In this document: positions 34,721 to 47,368 of the stretch, one piece after another | Position numbering within the stretch: the first letter of the stretch is position 1 | How the letters are laid out: each line of letters begins with the position of its first letter | Origin: Sistotremastrum niveocremeum HHB9708 | Lineage: Eukaryota > Basidiomycota > Agaricomycetes > Sistotremastrales > Sistotremastraceae | Assembly (NCBI GenBank): GCA_001630475.1 | Contig: KV419406.1 | Location: 695,028 to 759,027, forward strand | Direction: 5' to 3' | DNA length: 64,000 nucleotides | Program-made: the position numbers and the translations under genes | The notes under the pieces: generated by a model | What the model was told of the DNA's origin: nothing | Database searches by the model: none | What the model saw: the letters and a program-made list of their open reading frames with translations, nothing else

Positions 34721-37664
34721 CTAGTAATCAAATTCTTCAGACATCAGGCTGATAGAGCCGCTCATATCTCCTTTCGCAATAGCCCCGGGATCAATTTGTG
34801 CCGCGACCGCTTTCCGTACCGCTGCCGTTAAAGCGAGCGGTCCACAACCTGTCACATCATCAGTTCAAGACTTACACACTAAGACTCAGAACTCACAAGC
34901 TACTGCAAGCGCTCCATGAGACATGGCCTTCTCTGCCTTCAGAATGCTTTCGATCTTCTTGATATCCCTCAAGCTTCCATGCCGAGCATATTCTGACAAG
35001 AACTTGACAGCAGCGGCTTCTTCGGGATCCATATCAGCCAGATGCATATCTTTATCTGACATATGGATGGCAGGTTCCTCAGGATCTTCAACCATAACAG
35101 CCGGCTCTGCAAACCCGACAGAACGTGCAGATGTTGGCTGTTTCGGATCCGATGGAAAATATCCTGATTCTTTGTCTCCTTCGGGTGTCAAGAGGAGAGA
35201 ACCCGATGGAGGCGACGATGTAATTTCAGGAGAGAGGAATCCTTGAGCTTCGAGATTTGGATCTGCATCAGGGGAACGAACGATTTCCGCTTCTTGTTTG
35301 GCAGTCGCCCGTCTCTGGAGTTCCATGGTAGCTTTCCGATGCATCGTAGCTCTTCGTCTGACAGCGCCTGCTTTCTGAATTTGTGATGACAGCTTATCTT
35401 CGGCTGCGGTTCGAGACTGGTCTTCACCGTCGAAATTCGTGAAATCCAGTGGATGGTAATTCTCTTCATTATCGGCAGGCAGAGTTGAGGATTGTGAGAG
35501 GGGAGTATCAAGTGAACCAAAAGTCGAGCTTTCTGGTGTAGGATTGAGGAGATCAGCGGTTGATGGCGATTCGGAGATGGGGAAAGACGTAGTACTCGAC
35601 GCAGCCGAGCGCATGGATGTTACGTCAAGAGAATCCGGAGTCTTCTTCGCTCTCGAGAACGAGACGATGATGCTTATCTGCAATGACCGCTCATTTCCTC
35701 CGACAAGGTCCATGCATCTCTTAATCACGCTCGCGCCCCATTGGATCTTTGCTGAACGCGGATGTCAATATCATCAAAAATCCCGAAAGAGGAGTACTTA
35801 CCAAATTCGGAAACCGTCCAAATAAAGCGCACGCGTGTCGTTCGGAACGCGCTATGTACGAAACCGCCAGGACTATAGCTCAAGGATTTAGCTTCTCTGC
35901 CGTTCATACACAGGCAGAGGAACTGCATGATCGCTAATCCGAAGCTAACTCCGGAGCCTCCAACGATGATGACGACCGTCGAAAATTTGGCCCATCTCGA
36001 TCGCGAAGCGGATCCAAATGGTCCGTCGACATGGGTGCGAAGAATGGCGCTGCGGCCTGTAGACGTCAGGGAGGTGCTTTCTTGAGGACCTTCTTTGGCT
36101 TTCCGGTTCACCAAGTTCCACAAATCGTTCGTGAATCCGTTCTTTGCAGCGATCAGCACGACAAGCGGAGGCCTCTCAGTTGTAGCCTGATCGCATATCG
36201 ATGAAATGGTGAACGGATGACTAGTGAACTTCGATATTTCGGGAATGCGTATCAACGCGTATTGACCCGGAGCCCAAGTGAACGGACGAGAAGAAACGAC
36301 ACTGAGGCGAATCAGGTTCCCCGGGAGGATGTCGGCACGTGCGTAACCGGGAGGTGGTGCGTTGGAGAATTGGCGCAAATCAGGTGAAATGAGTGGCATG
36401 GATGGATTTGAATATAGAGAAGTCGGCCTGATGGACGAACGATCATCATGGAGGGTAGGTAATTCGCTGTAGGGTCCCGCTGAGAATGATCCTACACCAC
36501 GACCGCGGGTACCGTAGGTTGTTGATTTGCTTTTCTCCCGCGGATATATTCCGTTAATCCACGAGAATCGGACGGCGCGCCAAATACGCTCTGCGAGCCA
36601 CAAAGCGAGTGCGACCCAGCACCAAATGGCGACCGGGGGATGATGGAGCGCTGAGGTGATGAGGATCAAGGGGATCATGAAGAAGTGAAGCCCGTAGAAG
36701 ACTTCGTAATGCCCTTCTCGGAAAATGCTCAGTGACGAAGAGAAGAGGATCGTCATGAAGAAGAAGCTGGACCACCCCCACAGAAATTTGGGATAACTCC
36801 AGGCGAACACCTTGTGGTAATATCAATGGTAATGAACTTGAAGGAAATAAATGTTAAACTCACCCAGAGAGGAACTTCGCAACATGAACTTCGTTTGTCT
36901 TTGACCAATTGGACTGTCCACGTGATAACGTGAAGTGCTGTAAGCACCCATATGACACCTCCAGTATATCGATGAAGGCGACACAACTTATCGAAGTTGA
37001 GCTGAAGAACAAATGGCATGGATAAAATGGCAAAGGGTTGTGCCTTCACTGCGAGGAGTATGACGAAGGGATAAAGGGCGAAGGCAATGAGACCAGTTCT
37101 ATCGCCTACGGTCCACCAATCCTTGTTGACATCGTGAGTAGGTGGACCTGTGAGTACAGGCTCACTTCGCCGGATCATGGCACGCATGGTTGACGGCCGA
37201 GTCTTGGGAGCGATATAATCAGGTCCGGCAAGGGTGACAGCGACGATAACGATTGTAATAATTGCGAGTGAAAAGAGTTGGGCGTCTGAGGGAAGTGCGG
37301 AAGGTTGCCGATGCTTGAAATGCCGGGTCATCATCTTTTCCCAACTCTTCTGCGGTCTCCAGGTATGCCGTCTCAGCGTCAGTTTACTCCACCATGCCCC
37401 AATCACGGTTTGCCGAGACCCAGTAACGTGAAAGCCGGAGAACAGGATGACGAATCCTGCTACGAAGAGCCAGAAGTAGTACGCATACCACCAACTAGCG
37501 TGACTCAATCGATGACTCAGCATGTATTCGAGAAGTACTGCCATGTCATCTTTGGCAGTGACCGAAGGGGTGGAAAGTGGATTGGATGTAGAGGTGGCTG
37601 ATGTCGAGCTCGAGCTCGAGGATGTGCTCATGGTGAGCGTAGCTGGGAAGGTTTGACTGGTCAT
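34721..37664 (-). CDS. Ferric-reductase-type flavocytochrome
   Basis: A membrane flavocytochrome of the FRE family, which moves electrons from NADPH via FAD and two haems to extracellular Fe3+ or Cu2+. Four exons (37664-36864, 36810-35802, 35751-34897, 34848-34721) give 930 residues. The first third has several membrane helices with paired histidines (LHRYTGGVIWVLTALHV and YGLHFFMIPLILITSALHH), the bis-His haem ligands. HPFTISS is the FAD-binding motif, GGSGVSFGLAIMQF the NADPH motif, and the last exon supplies CCGP. Between the NADPH strand and CCGP lies a disordered insert of about 200 residues, rich in Ser, Pro and charged residues (SSTTSFPISESPSTA). NADPH oxidases share this fold, but this layout is closer to FREs. 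Metal specificity is not readable. Confidence 0.85.
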
Positions 37665-38806
37665 TGGGTTGGACGATGCGCCCTCCTTGTACCAGTACGG
37701 AGGGCGGGGGATTTTGTAACGAGTCGAGGGCCATGGACCGAGTCCTGAGCTATTTTTAGCTTCTCACCAGGCACTGCTCTCGAAGAGGAATGGGCAGTGC
37801 AGCGAATTGCCCGGACCCTCCAGGGACGGGTCGTTCTTTCCTTTCTTTCGTTATTGAGTCTGCAAGCTGCCTGGTCCCCGTCGTGATGTGACAACCACGA
37901 TTCAACGCAATGACTCTGATGGATACTTAGTTTAGAAATAAGCGGTGTGAAACGACCGTACCTGGCAATGGACACCCCTATTGGCCCCGTCAACCGATGC
38001 GACATACCGCCGACATGATTTCATAGGATCTTTTCATGCACAGGAGCAGGTTGGCAGATGAGAGGATCGCCAGAGTTGCGGCATAGGCCGACATCGAATA
38101 TGGTAGTTCCAGGTACTCATTTACATAGGAGAACGCAGCCATAGGAGTGTGAGCCAATTGTGAAGTCCCGGAGCCTAGAAACCAGGATTGAGGGCAGTTG
38201 ATCGTGTATAAATCCCTAAAAATGAACAGCCATATTGCACTGCTACCGGCTGGAAATTGATGATCGGTATGTCATCGTCTTGACAGGGAGTCGTACTAGT
38301 ACTAGTAGAGTTCTGAGTTCTGAGTCCGAGTCCCAGTGATTCAAACAGCCAGGCTTGCATCTTTTCTCTTGCGGGGTGCTGTATCAGTCGAGACAAAATG
38401 TCATCGACGGGAATTTAGGCATGGTTCGCCAATTACAATCAGATTCGGTAGCTGAGGGCCTTTAGGTTGGCCCCTGTCCGCTGGGAGTGTGTTGGATCGG
38501 AGTTCGGAGTACTACCCCTGACAAAGTTTTCACGGCTACAGCGCCTCTATAAATTGATTCCGAGCGTCGATCGTCGATCATCTGCGCGATGAGTCCTGCG
38601 CTTATTTCGAGTCATAAACTAGTTCCTCAAGTTACTGTTATTTACTGTCTAATCGATCGACCTTTACAAGCCTCGGTATCGTAATTATCACTCCCATACT
38701 AGTGAAAAAGTAATGCTTGGGAATACAATAATTGGTGGAAATCCTGCTCAGACTCGCGTTCAGAATCATGAAAGAACGAAGGCAAGGGAATGGACTTACG
38801 GGGTGT
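37665..38806. other. Upstream region of the ferric-reductase gene
   Basis: No gene is seen. I looked for an iron-responsive GATA-type site (ATCWGATAA) and saw none. Short ACTAGT repeats occur near 38294-38306. Confidence 0.4.
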
Positions 38807-39245
38807 CTAAGAGTCCTTCCCATTGTTCATGAACTTATCAACTTTCGCAATATCGATATCCTCAACGTTATTGAGATTGATCGACATCGCGTTCTGTGGG
38901 GCGACGTAGGCTCCAACAGCGCAACCGTCTACGGGACAGAAAAGGTGATGGACGACGCCGTTCTTCCAGATGTACTTCGAGAGCTCCTCACGGCTTCCGG
39001 ACGTAAAGGTTATATCGTCGACTGGGAGGAATCTAAGTGGAGAGTCAGCATCAATTTCAATCGCGACAGCAATCTGAAACTCACTTGGAATGGACGTATG
39101 CCTTGCGAGAGCATATGCTGCAGTTGCAGGTCATCGCTTTGTATTCGTCGAGGGAAGGGTGCTTGAATTCGTAGGCGAATTTGCCGCAATGGCAGTGACC
39201 TTTGTAGGTCTGGCTAGCGGGTTCAGCGGCGGCAGGAGTGGACAT
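38807..39245 (-). CDS. GFA/CENP-V-type zinc protein, copy 2
   Basis: Same family as copy 1. Two exons (39245-39085, 39032-38807; 52-nt phase-2 intron) give 128 residues. Motifs are GHCHCGKFAYEF, TCNCSICSRKAYVH and HHLFCPVDGCAVG, again Asp at the usual second Cys position, with a Cys two residues later. This copy is the most diverged in its C-terminal half: it has INLNNVEDIDIAKVDKFMNNGKDS, where copies 1, 3 and 4 have LNLNCV or FNLNCV. Near the CxC motif its DNA matches copy 3 over about 36 bp with one mismatch, despite greater divergence elsewhere. A TATA box lies about 80-90 bp upstream. Confidence 0.87.
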
Positions 39246-42226
39246 GATTGCGGATTGGGAATGAGGGAGGTTAGGAACTGGAGTGGGATTGGGAGATGAT
39301 GTTTGATAGAGCAGGTTCGAGGCGGTTTATATAGCTCGAGACGAGCATTCATGACTCGATTACGAGTGTGACGTCGGGGGCGGCGCAGGTGTCCCGCTGC
39401 TACCGACGGATAGCGCGTCGGCAGCTGTGCGTGGGTTCTCGACGACACGCATATCAAGCAGCTCGGCCATGGACGGTCAGTCCGGCTCACGGGTATTGCA
39501 TGGACAGCTGATGGAAATCGTTGGGGGAGAGTTTCGCATGATGGCTGCTGGCTAGTATCTTCAAAGATCACGTTCTGAATTAAACAAGTTGATAAGTCGT
39601 TACTCAAGGCTGGAGGTAGTGGAACCTGCACATACCAATCACGTACATCTCCATACAGATCAACACGCCCCAGAGTTCACGTCCTTCCAAGATGCGCAAA
39701 GTACGGGATGTCTTGTTTGGGAACCACTGGAGGCCGACGAACAGCGAGTCGCTGCCGACTCCTTGGGGCTTAGGGCGAAGAATGGTCACATGATAGACCC
39801 CGATACGCAGAAGATAAGAGTATTTCGAGCCAGTCTAGATCCAATGAGACTCCTTTCGACTACCGGCATCTGCGTTGTGAGTCAAAGCCGCTCTTCGAAC
39901 GGTCTCGTATTCTTACTCGAAGTCATCCAAAAGACTGCCTGACAAATCTGTCACATGTTGTCTCCTTCCAATCGCCTTGAGCTAGCCAAAGATACCCGGA
40001 ATTTCACAGGAATAGTCTGTCAATGCTTGTGACTCGTAATCTGAAAGAGCAAAATGCATTGAGCGAGCGGAAAACCTCGGCCAGCTGAGTAATCCAACCT
40101 TGCCGTTGTACTTGGATGACGACGAGATCATACATTGGAGGTTTGACATTGACTGGAAGAGAATCTCTCTACAACTATGAACCGTTGCATCACCTGGTCG
40201 CTCAGCCATGTTGTATCAAGAGAAAAGTTGAGGCGCTGAGGTCGCCAAGGTCGCTGAAGTGACAGTGCCACGTGCCCGCTTTCCCTCGCTAATTTCCGAT
40301 TCGGAATCGCTGGGAGGTCTCAGCACGACCTCAGCACATTCGTAAATCGTGTCAAGAGATATCTCGTGAGTATGCATCACCTGCAAACGACCTAAAAATG
40401 TAGTCGGCGTATTTTTGTATATTCGCCTTTTTTCACATGCCGCATGTAGTCCGGAGACATTCAGAATCCAAATCTCGAAATACGATCTTACAATGCTTCA
40501 ACGACATCGCGACTCGGATAGGAACCGGCAAACACGCTACTACCGTGCTGAACGTACGTCCTTTCATAGTGAAGTGGGTGAGAAAACCATGCGATCAAAC
40601 ATCTCCTGGCACGACTCAATACAATCAGCCTCCCTCCAAAGAATGAAGGCCACGACGCTCACGTTATCTAGAGCACAGTCTTCTAGTGTCATGAGGTTTG
40701 CACAGCCTCCACGAGAAGCCAACACTTCTTCGACTTTTCGCCAGGGTGATATTTTTTGATTAACCTCTTTGCAGCTTACGGGTCGATGATGCAAAAGCCC
40801 CTGGGATAACAAAGACCCCAAGTACACAGCTATCAACGGGACACAGCGTTACGTGAGTATGGGGAAACACGAGGCACAGCATAGAAAAGTGGCAGGCCGT
40901 CACGATGTATCGGACACGGAGATCGGCCTAGACAAGAACACAGAATAAGCAACCACGAGAGACCAAAGAAATCAACGACACAAACTCGCAGGACGGGTAA
41001 GGATCCACGAAGAATGACCACATTAATAACCAGGATCACCACCAGCGAACGGAGCGACGCCACATCATCTCGGACCATCAAGTCGAAGTCTTCGCATCCC
41101 GAACATAAGGCGAAAGAGGAAGCCCGCTCTGGCAGCAGATATCGATCAGGACTTGAGTGTCGACAGAGTTGCAAGACGTGTAGCAATGATCGAATGCGTA
41201 GGTCAATTTGAGAGAGGGACCATCTTGATGACGTGTCAAGCCCACGGCGATGGCTGTCCTTCTCGATTGTGCAGTATCGTGCACACAAGTCTTCAAATCC
41301 ATATCGTATCGACCCTGCAGACATCGAGAAGAGCCTCTCCGGTTTACACGCAAACTTAGCGAGGCGGCGGGGTGCTGATAGGAGCTGGGGCTAGACGTTG
41401 ATTGAGCACCGGATTGAGTAGGATTTATGATGCCACGCACCTGACTCGTCTCGTATTCATTGCATCGCCTCTTAACATTTTTCAGGGACAGCTGAGCGCA
41501 ATACTGATCCCATGCAGCGTGTCGTAAATGTACGTAGGATTTTGCGGTGGCGGATCAGAAGTTCCGTTCGACCTGATAGCCACGCCGCCGACATAGTTTT
41601 CTCTGAGATTTGTTGCTTATCGAAGAGCAGAAACCATTCAAATCAGGGTTAAGATCGACTGGGGTGATATTATGATTCCTAATTGCCAGAACTCGATAGC
41701 ACTAGCAAGGATTGAAGCGAAGATGAACTTGAAGCTCGTGTGCAAATACATGCAAACAACTCTCAGCTGTCGTCGACTCGACGTCACGATCCTATCCAGT
41801 TGAGGGCAAGGCTCAAGCCATGTCATGGAACGTTTCTCTCCGTGTGGAGTGGATCCATATCCCCTTCTATTCTTGAATCAGCCTCCTTCACCAAACACGT
41901 ATCTCTATGCACTGCTGCTATCATTTTATCCAAGATTTTATTCCGGGCCCGATATCCTTTGGTTGCTCCTGATTCTACAAGGCGACTACGACTGCGTGGC
42001 TGTACCTCAGGAGCTTATGCGAACTTCCGATCGAATCGCTCTTAGTAGTACACAAGGACCTGTTTCCAGTCGAATCGATTCAAGACAGAGACTTTGATGC
42101 TGTGCAAGACAATACATTCGGTTTTAGATATTATGTTCAGATCTGCGCTCGGTCTGAGACGATACACTCAGATGAAGTCGATAGGAGGGGAAATAGAATC
42201 GATCAAACTCACCAAGCGGCGATCTC
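39246..42226. other. Gene-poor stretch of 3 kb
   Basis: No supported gene. Minus-strand frames at 41078-41440 and 40833-41324 show cysteine-rich and hydrophobic stretches; the end of the first (DHCYTSCNSVDTQVLIDICC) faintly resembles the end of a CFEM domain. The full cysteine pattern is absent and no splice model joins the two, so I do not call a gene. Confidence 0.35.
39326..39333 (-). promoter_or_regulatory. TATA box of GFA copy 2
   Basis: TATATAAA on the minus strand, about 80-90 bp before the start codon at 39245. Confidence 0.5.
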
Positions 42227-42724
42227 CTAGTGACTCTTTCCATCAAAGATTTTCTTATTCAACTTCTCGGTATCCACTCCCTCAACGCAGTTAAGGTTCA
42301 ACGTGATCTTGTTCTTCACGAACGGATTGTTCTCGTCCATCAAGACTCCAATGGCGCATCCATCGACGGGACAGAAATAATGATGACAGGTCTTCGAGTT
42401 GAACGTATACTCCGTGAGGCTGGCGAGATCGCCTGACTTCCAGGTGATCTCGGAAGGGTCCATTAATCTGGGTGGGTGATCAGCACATTATTGTAATTCA
42501 CGCACGACGAAGGTTGAAGCATGGAAACAGAGGATACGAAGGGGGTCAATTTGAGAAGAAGCTCACACAGAATAAACGTTTCCCTTCTTAGAGCAGATAC
42601 TGCAGTTGCAAATGGTAGCTCGAAACTCGTGCGCTTCGAGCGACGTATGCTTGAATTCGTAGGCGAATTTGCCACAATGGCAGCTTCCCTTGTAAGTCTT
42701 GATAGCACTTGAGTCGGATGCCAT
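42227..42724 (-). CDS. GFA/CENP-V-type zinc protein, copy 3
   Basis: Same family. Two exons (42724-42567, 42467-42227; 99-nt phase-2 intron, longer than in the other copies) give 132 residues. Motifs are GSCHCGKFAYEF, ICNCSICSKKGNVYS and HHYFCPVDGCAIG, with Asp at the second-Cys site. An insert near residue 32 (AHEFRA) and another near residue 100 (NNPFVKN) make it slightly longer. The end KIFDGKSH parallels copies 1 and 4. A TATA-type sequence lies about 103 bp upstream. Confidence 0.88.
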
Positions 42725-45223
42725 TTCTATCAATAGATCGTTCGATTTATTATAAGTGGAGGAGTTTCGAGCCTCCTATCGTCTGAGGTGAAGGTTGGGG
42801 AGGAGAGATGTATAGCTTGGAGGTGCTATATATACGCTGCTAGCGAGCGTGACTCGTTCGTTCCTGCATATTCGGCTCCGTCGTAGACGTTTTACAACGA
42901 GACATCGGTCCCTGAACACGGCATGATCGTTGATATTGGTTGAGTCTAGAACCTGATGTTACGTCCCTGTTCGACGATAACCAAAATGAGATACAAGCTT
43001 GAACATACTTCTCAGACATTCTCAAATTGATGCTATGTAGAGTTTATAAGCTGCAATCATCGAGACATTGGCTGTTGCGTTGCTGGGGAGCTGAGCCTGC
43101 GTGATTCTGTTGCCATTTCGGGCTTGAGCGGACCCACTAACAACAACAGGGCCAAATAAGCTCAACAACTTGCGTTGACCCACTTCGTGCGTTCTGTCAC
43201 TGCACGGCAGCTCTGGCTCTCTCTGACTTGTGCTCTCAGCTCTACAAAGCTCGTTGGTGGTCACTCTCAATTGCGTGGCGAGACGTACGGAATACATTCG
43301 ACGCTGAACTGAGGGCATAATCCAAAGATGACGGATGACCAGAGGTATACAGTTTTAGGATTGGCTAATCCTCATTATCTTGAGACTCATAAGACTCTAT
43401 AGATGGAAATTGGTGGCAATCCTCGCTCGGCTCCATGTTATCAGCAGCGTCGACCAGGGCGAAAACATCATTTTTCGGCTTCTCCTTGTAAACGCATCGT
43501 GTCGAAAGGCTTCACAACGATAATTCCCGTTCAAGTCACCACTCTCCAATCTCCGTCGAATATCAGTCGCGTCTCTCCGCGTCGAATATCGGTCGCAGTC
43601 TCTCCAAACACTTCTCCAATCCGTCATTTGACCCACTTCGGCGGCCCTAGTCACTACGCCAAGGCCTGTGTCATCCTCGCCTCATATGGGGTTGAAGATC
43701 GTGGGCATTTATTGGGTGATGAATTCTTGGGAAAGTGTGTATAGTGTATCTCATGATCTCTGAGGTTTTGACCCTGATGCTTCATTTTCCCAGATACTTC
43801 GACTGAGGACCAGTGACCCGTCTAGGAAGAGTGCGCATGAAGAGACCCTCTGTAGTCCTATCGACTCTTATGATGTGCACCCAAACTTCCTTCCCAGTAC
43901 CTCCATCGCTCTGTGAAGCTTGAAGATGCAGGGGGAGCGATTCGCAGGCTCGTCGGTCGGATAGCAGAAGTTGGATAGCAGATTTTTTGGGAGGCAGTGA
44001 GTGTTATTTATCTGCAACTGGCGGTCGCTTTTAACTCGAGATTCGTCCACTGCTTCTAGCGAATTGGAGCAATCTCCGTGGACCAAGCTATTTTACGGAT
44101 AGCTATATGGATCATCGAGATACGCCTCCGGAGGACTCGGATTCAAGGATCTCCTGTCCACTGCACATCGCCCAAATATCAGCGTTGTCTGGTTCCAGCG
44201 AAGGCTATGCGTTTTGGTCATTCAAAGTCTGTCAATCCTGCTCCAGTAGTTCTGAAATTGGCCGTCGTCACCGGCTTCTAGCGCGCGGCCGACATCGTTT
44301 TGATCTTGACAGCATATGGCTCTGGCAGTCATCGTGTTGACTGACCGCGAATCATGGGCTCTCACTCCTTCCTTTTGATACACTGGCTTTTACGATCGAC
44401 AGCTGCGCAAACTGAACTTCATCTACGGCGGCCGAAACCGTGATGCGAATCCAAGAAGCTACTGGTCCACATCCTGCTTGCTATTGGTGTATCAGACCTG
44501 TCTTCTGCGAGCGCTTCCTCTCCTCCGAACGTGTCTGCACTAGGAGATATGATACGTCGGGTCACTACCTCTGTCAGGTGCCGAAGGGTTCCGAAAATCT
44601 ATCAGTTCAGTATTGGCACAACAGGCTGCGAACTTCAGGAGAAGTTTCGGAAGACATGTAAGAGCGATCTAATGCTCTCGCCGCCCACATACTCGTCTCG
44701 AGTGCACGTGAAAGCTGTCAAGAACCGAGTCTTCGTCAAAACGATCTCTAACGATCTCTGCATCAGGGCTGATTCCAAAAGAGGACTGGTCAACACCTCT
44801 GGAATGGATAGCTCCTGGGTATGCTCCAGCGCACGCCAATTCCGTACTCATTCATGATCGAGGCTCAGTCTGACGCACGCCTTCAATTTGATTGTTTGCC
44901 TCTGTTTGGCTAGAGCCTTCAGCTCGCCCTTTTTCCTCCGAATGGAGAGATCCGATACGCATGACCCTGTCTTGAATGGGCATATGTTTGACTCGGCGAA
45001 TTACTTGTGCTCCTCTGCAACTTGTCTTGTTCTGCTTTTCCTACGCTTTATGGTGTACCGAACTTGGCGGCCGTAGTTTAAATTATTTACCGGTAATCCT
45101 GCAAGCGAGCCTGTATGGGTAAAGTCCATGGATGATAATGAGGCCATTGATCGTTATACCAACCCGAGGCGCCAATAAATCATTGTAATAACTATAAGTC
45201 CACCATTCCACATCTCTCATCTT
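42725..45223. other. Gene-poor stretch of 2.5 kb
   Basis: It holds GFA copy 3 upstream sequence. Short frames such as 43403-43744 (+) and 44531-44857 (+) have no recognisable domain or splice support. Confidence 0.35.
42827..42834 (-). promoter_or_regulatory. TATA box of GFA copy 3
   Basis: TATATATA about 103 bp before the start codon at 42724, nearly the same distance as in GFA copy 4. Confidence 0.5.
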
Positions 45224-46965
45224 TCAGATGCGCCTGTGTGGTCCTGCCCGAATTTCGTTCCGCTGTTGTTCTAGGAGTTTCCTAACTCTGCTCAGGCTAG
45301 CCAGTAGCTTACTTGCGTCGATCCACTTTTCGATGAAGGCTCTGTCCGACGCTTCCACATACTGAAATTCCTCCAGTGCGATCATTTCGCCCATCACGGG
45401 TCGTATTCGAACGGATACGTCACTGAGTTTCAATTTCGCGTTTGAGGGCAGAATGGAGGCGAGAAAATCAACGACGGGCACATGGTCTTTGATTGGGCTA
45501 CAAAATACCTCCATGACCTCGAGACTTGGCGAAAACGCGCATTGATCTAACCGCCGTGCGGGAAGTGCAACGCTAGCATCCAAGAAGATTCCGATGGCCT
45601 TGAGTCTTCGACAATGCTTTGCGAATGAAGTGAGGCACTTCAGAGTCGGGACCTTGTCTTGGGTCATACCCTTCGCTTGAGCGCAAAGTTCGATGTGTCT
45701 GAGTTCCGGGAAACTCTTTGCGAATAGCTCCAAGTCTCTGTTTCCCAATTCCGGGGGAACAGGATGTTCGATCACCAGCACTTCGAGGGAACGCATAGTG
45801 AGGAGCGGTCGAAGCATATCCATGTCCAGACATGGGTCATGGAGGTAGATTTCTCGAGCCTGCGAGGAAAGGATCATGCAGAGCTCCTTCAGATCGGTAC
45901 ACGAATTGGCGATCAGGTGCAGGGCGTTGGGTATGTCGCGCATGTAGTCTATGTCCAAGTGCAGCGACGCTAACTGAGGGCCCTCGATTAAGCAGATTGG
46001 CATTTTCAGCAGGTGTTTGGTGCCAACGGAGAGCGTTTGGAGTTCTGCGAACGGTTTCCGAGCCTGATTTTCGTCCCCGATGACCCGGCGAGGACGCTCA
46101 GGGTCGATATTAGTGAATGGGGTAAGTTGCAGACTCTTCAAGCTTGGGGTCAAGGAGAGCTGTACTACGAGATCCCTCGTCACCAGCCAGGTCGGCAGTG
46201 CTACAGCACGTAATGACGTCAGGGTCCGAACCGCCTTGAGGGCGATGGGCTGAGTCGCTTTCCAGTTGGCCCCTTTGCCCTCGTCGTCTTCTGCTAGCTG
46301 TATATACAAGCGTTCGAGATGAGGTGTTCTTCGTGTTACGTGCTGTAGTATGAGGTTGACATGCTCTTCAGGGATCGATAAGAGAGCTTCCTGTAATCCC
46401 TCGTGGAGGAGGAGAACGATGAAGTGGCACGGCACAGCCCCTTCGGCCTCCCAACGCAAAGATTTGAGCATCGGGAGGAACGTCTCGCGTGGTGGCATAG
46501 TCAGAGCGAGTGAGAGAAATTGATCCTCAGATTCATCTAGAGCTTGATCTAAATCGGGGTGAACGCAGAGTTTGCGAATCCGGTGACTGTAATAATGGAA
46601 TCTATCCCAATGGTCTGGTGTGATCGGTTCGCTGAATATCTGTGTAATTGTAAGCGCGTTCAGTCATCAGAATGAGAACGCCATACCAATGGTCCATCGT
46701 CGTCTTCCTCTTCCGCTCCTACCACCCCCTCTCGCTTGTTCTCGGCCTTCAAATGACATAGTGCATTCAGAACTGGGAACAGACCAGGACAATTATAATA
46801 TAATTCGTCGAGGGCACAATCCGAGACAGTCTTGGAAACCCGCGTGCAAGCCGCTAAAGTTCCTCGTGAAGCACCTTTTAACACAATTGCCACGAGTTCC
46901 GGCGTGTTCCAAAATGCTCGAGCAGGATGAGGAAGATCCTGAATGCGCTCCCCTTCTCTGTTCAT
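45224..46965 (-). CDS. F-box-like/LRR family protein A
   Basis: The first of four related genes. Two exons (46965-46687, 46639-45224) give 564 residues. The N-terminal F-box-like segment is AFWNTPELVAIVLKGASRG followed by TLAACTRVSKTVSDCALDELYYNCPG. An acidic low-complexity patch (EEEDDD) ends exon 1. After the intron comes the family anchor TPDHWDRFHYYSHRIRKLCV, then about 400 residues of leucine-rich repeats (LKSLRWE, LELCAQAKGMTQDKVPTLKC) and a conserved tail (VVDFLASILPSNAKLKLSDV, RVRKLLEQQRNE). F-box-like plus LRR suggests a ubiquitin-ligase adaptor, as inference from domain type. It is the most diverged copy, with an exon 1 of 279 nt against 219 in the others. Confidence 0.75.
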
Positions 46966-47368
46966 CTCGAGCCCGAGCTATTCCGGATGACAGAGGAAGA
47001 TACTAGATAGAGACAAGCTTCAAGGACTTGAACTGAGCAGGAGCATGAGACAACTCGATCCTAAACAATTTAAACAGATGATTTGCCGACCTTCAAGCTT
47101 CTTTTGGTTAGATAAAGGCTGCAAGCGCCCGTACCTGAAAATCCAAGATAGGGTCGGGAGAAGAACGGAGCAAATAGCGCCAAATAAAAATAAATTGCAC
47201 AACCCACAGCAAGAGTCGCCGGAAACAATCTTGACGTCGATCGGACGATTTTGAATGATTCCTTATTACTAGCTATTCACGGTGCAAGAAAAGTGATCGG
47301 ACAAGGATATACATGATGATATATACATAATTTATTTCAGTGGCAGCGACAGGTGATATTGTAGTCAA
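46966..47368. other. Intergenic region between family members B and A
   Basis: Upstream sequence of A and downstream sequence of B. Nothing else is seen. Confidence 0.45.

Noticed and set aside
40833-41440. Possible CFEM-type cysteine-rich membrane protein (minus strand)
   Set aside because: Only the end of the cysteine pattern resembles CFEM; key cysteines are missing and no GT..AG pair links the frames.
43403-44857. Plus-strand frames of 108-113 codons
   Set aside because: No recognisable domain; composition is not clearly coding.
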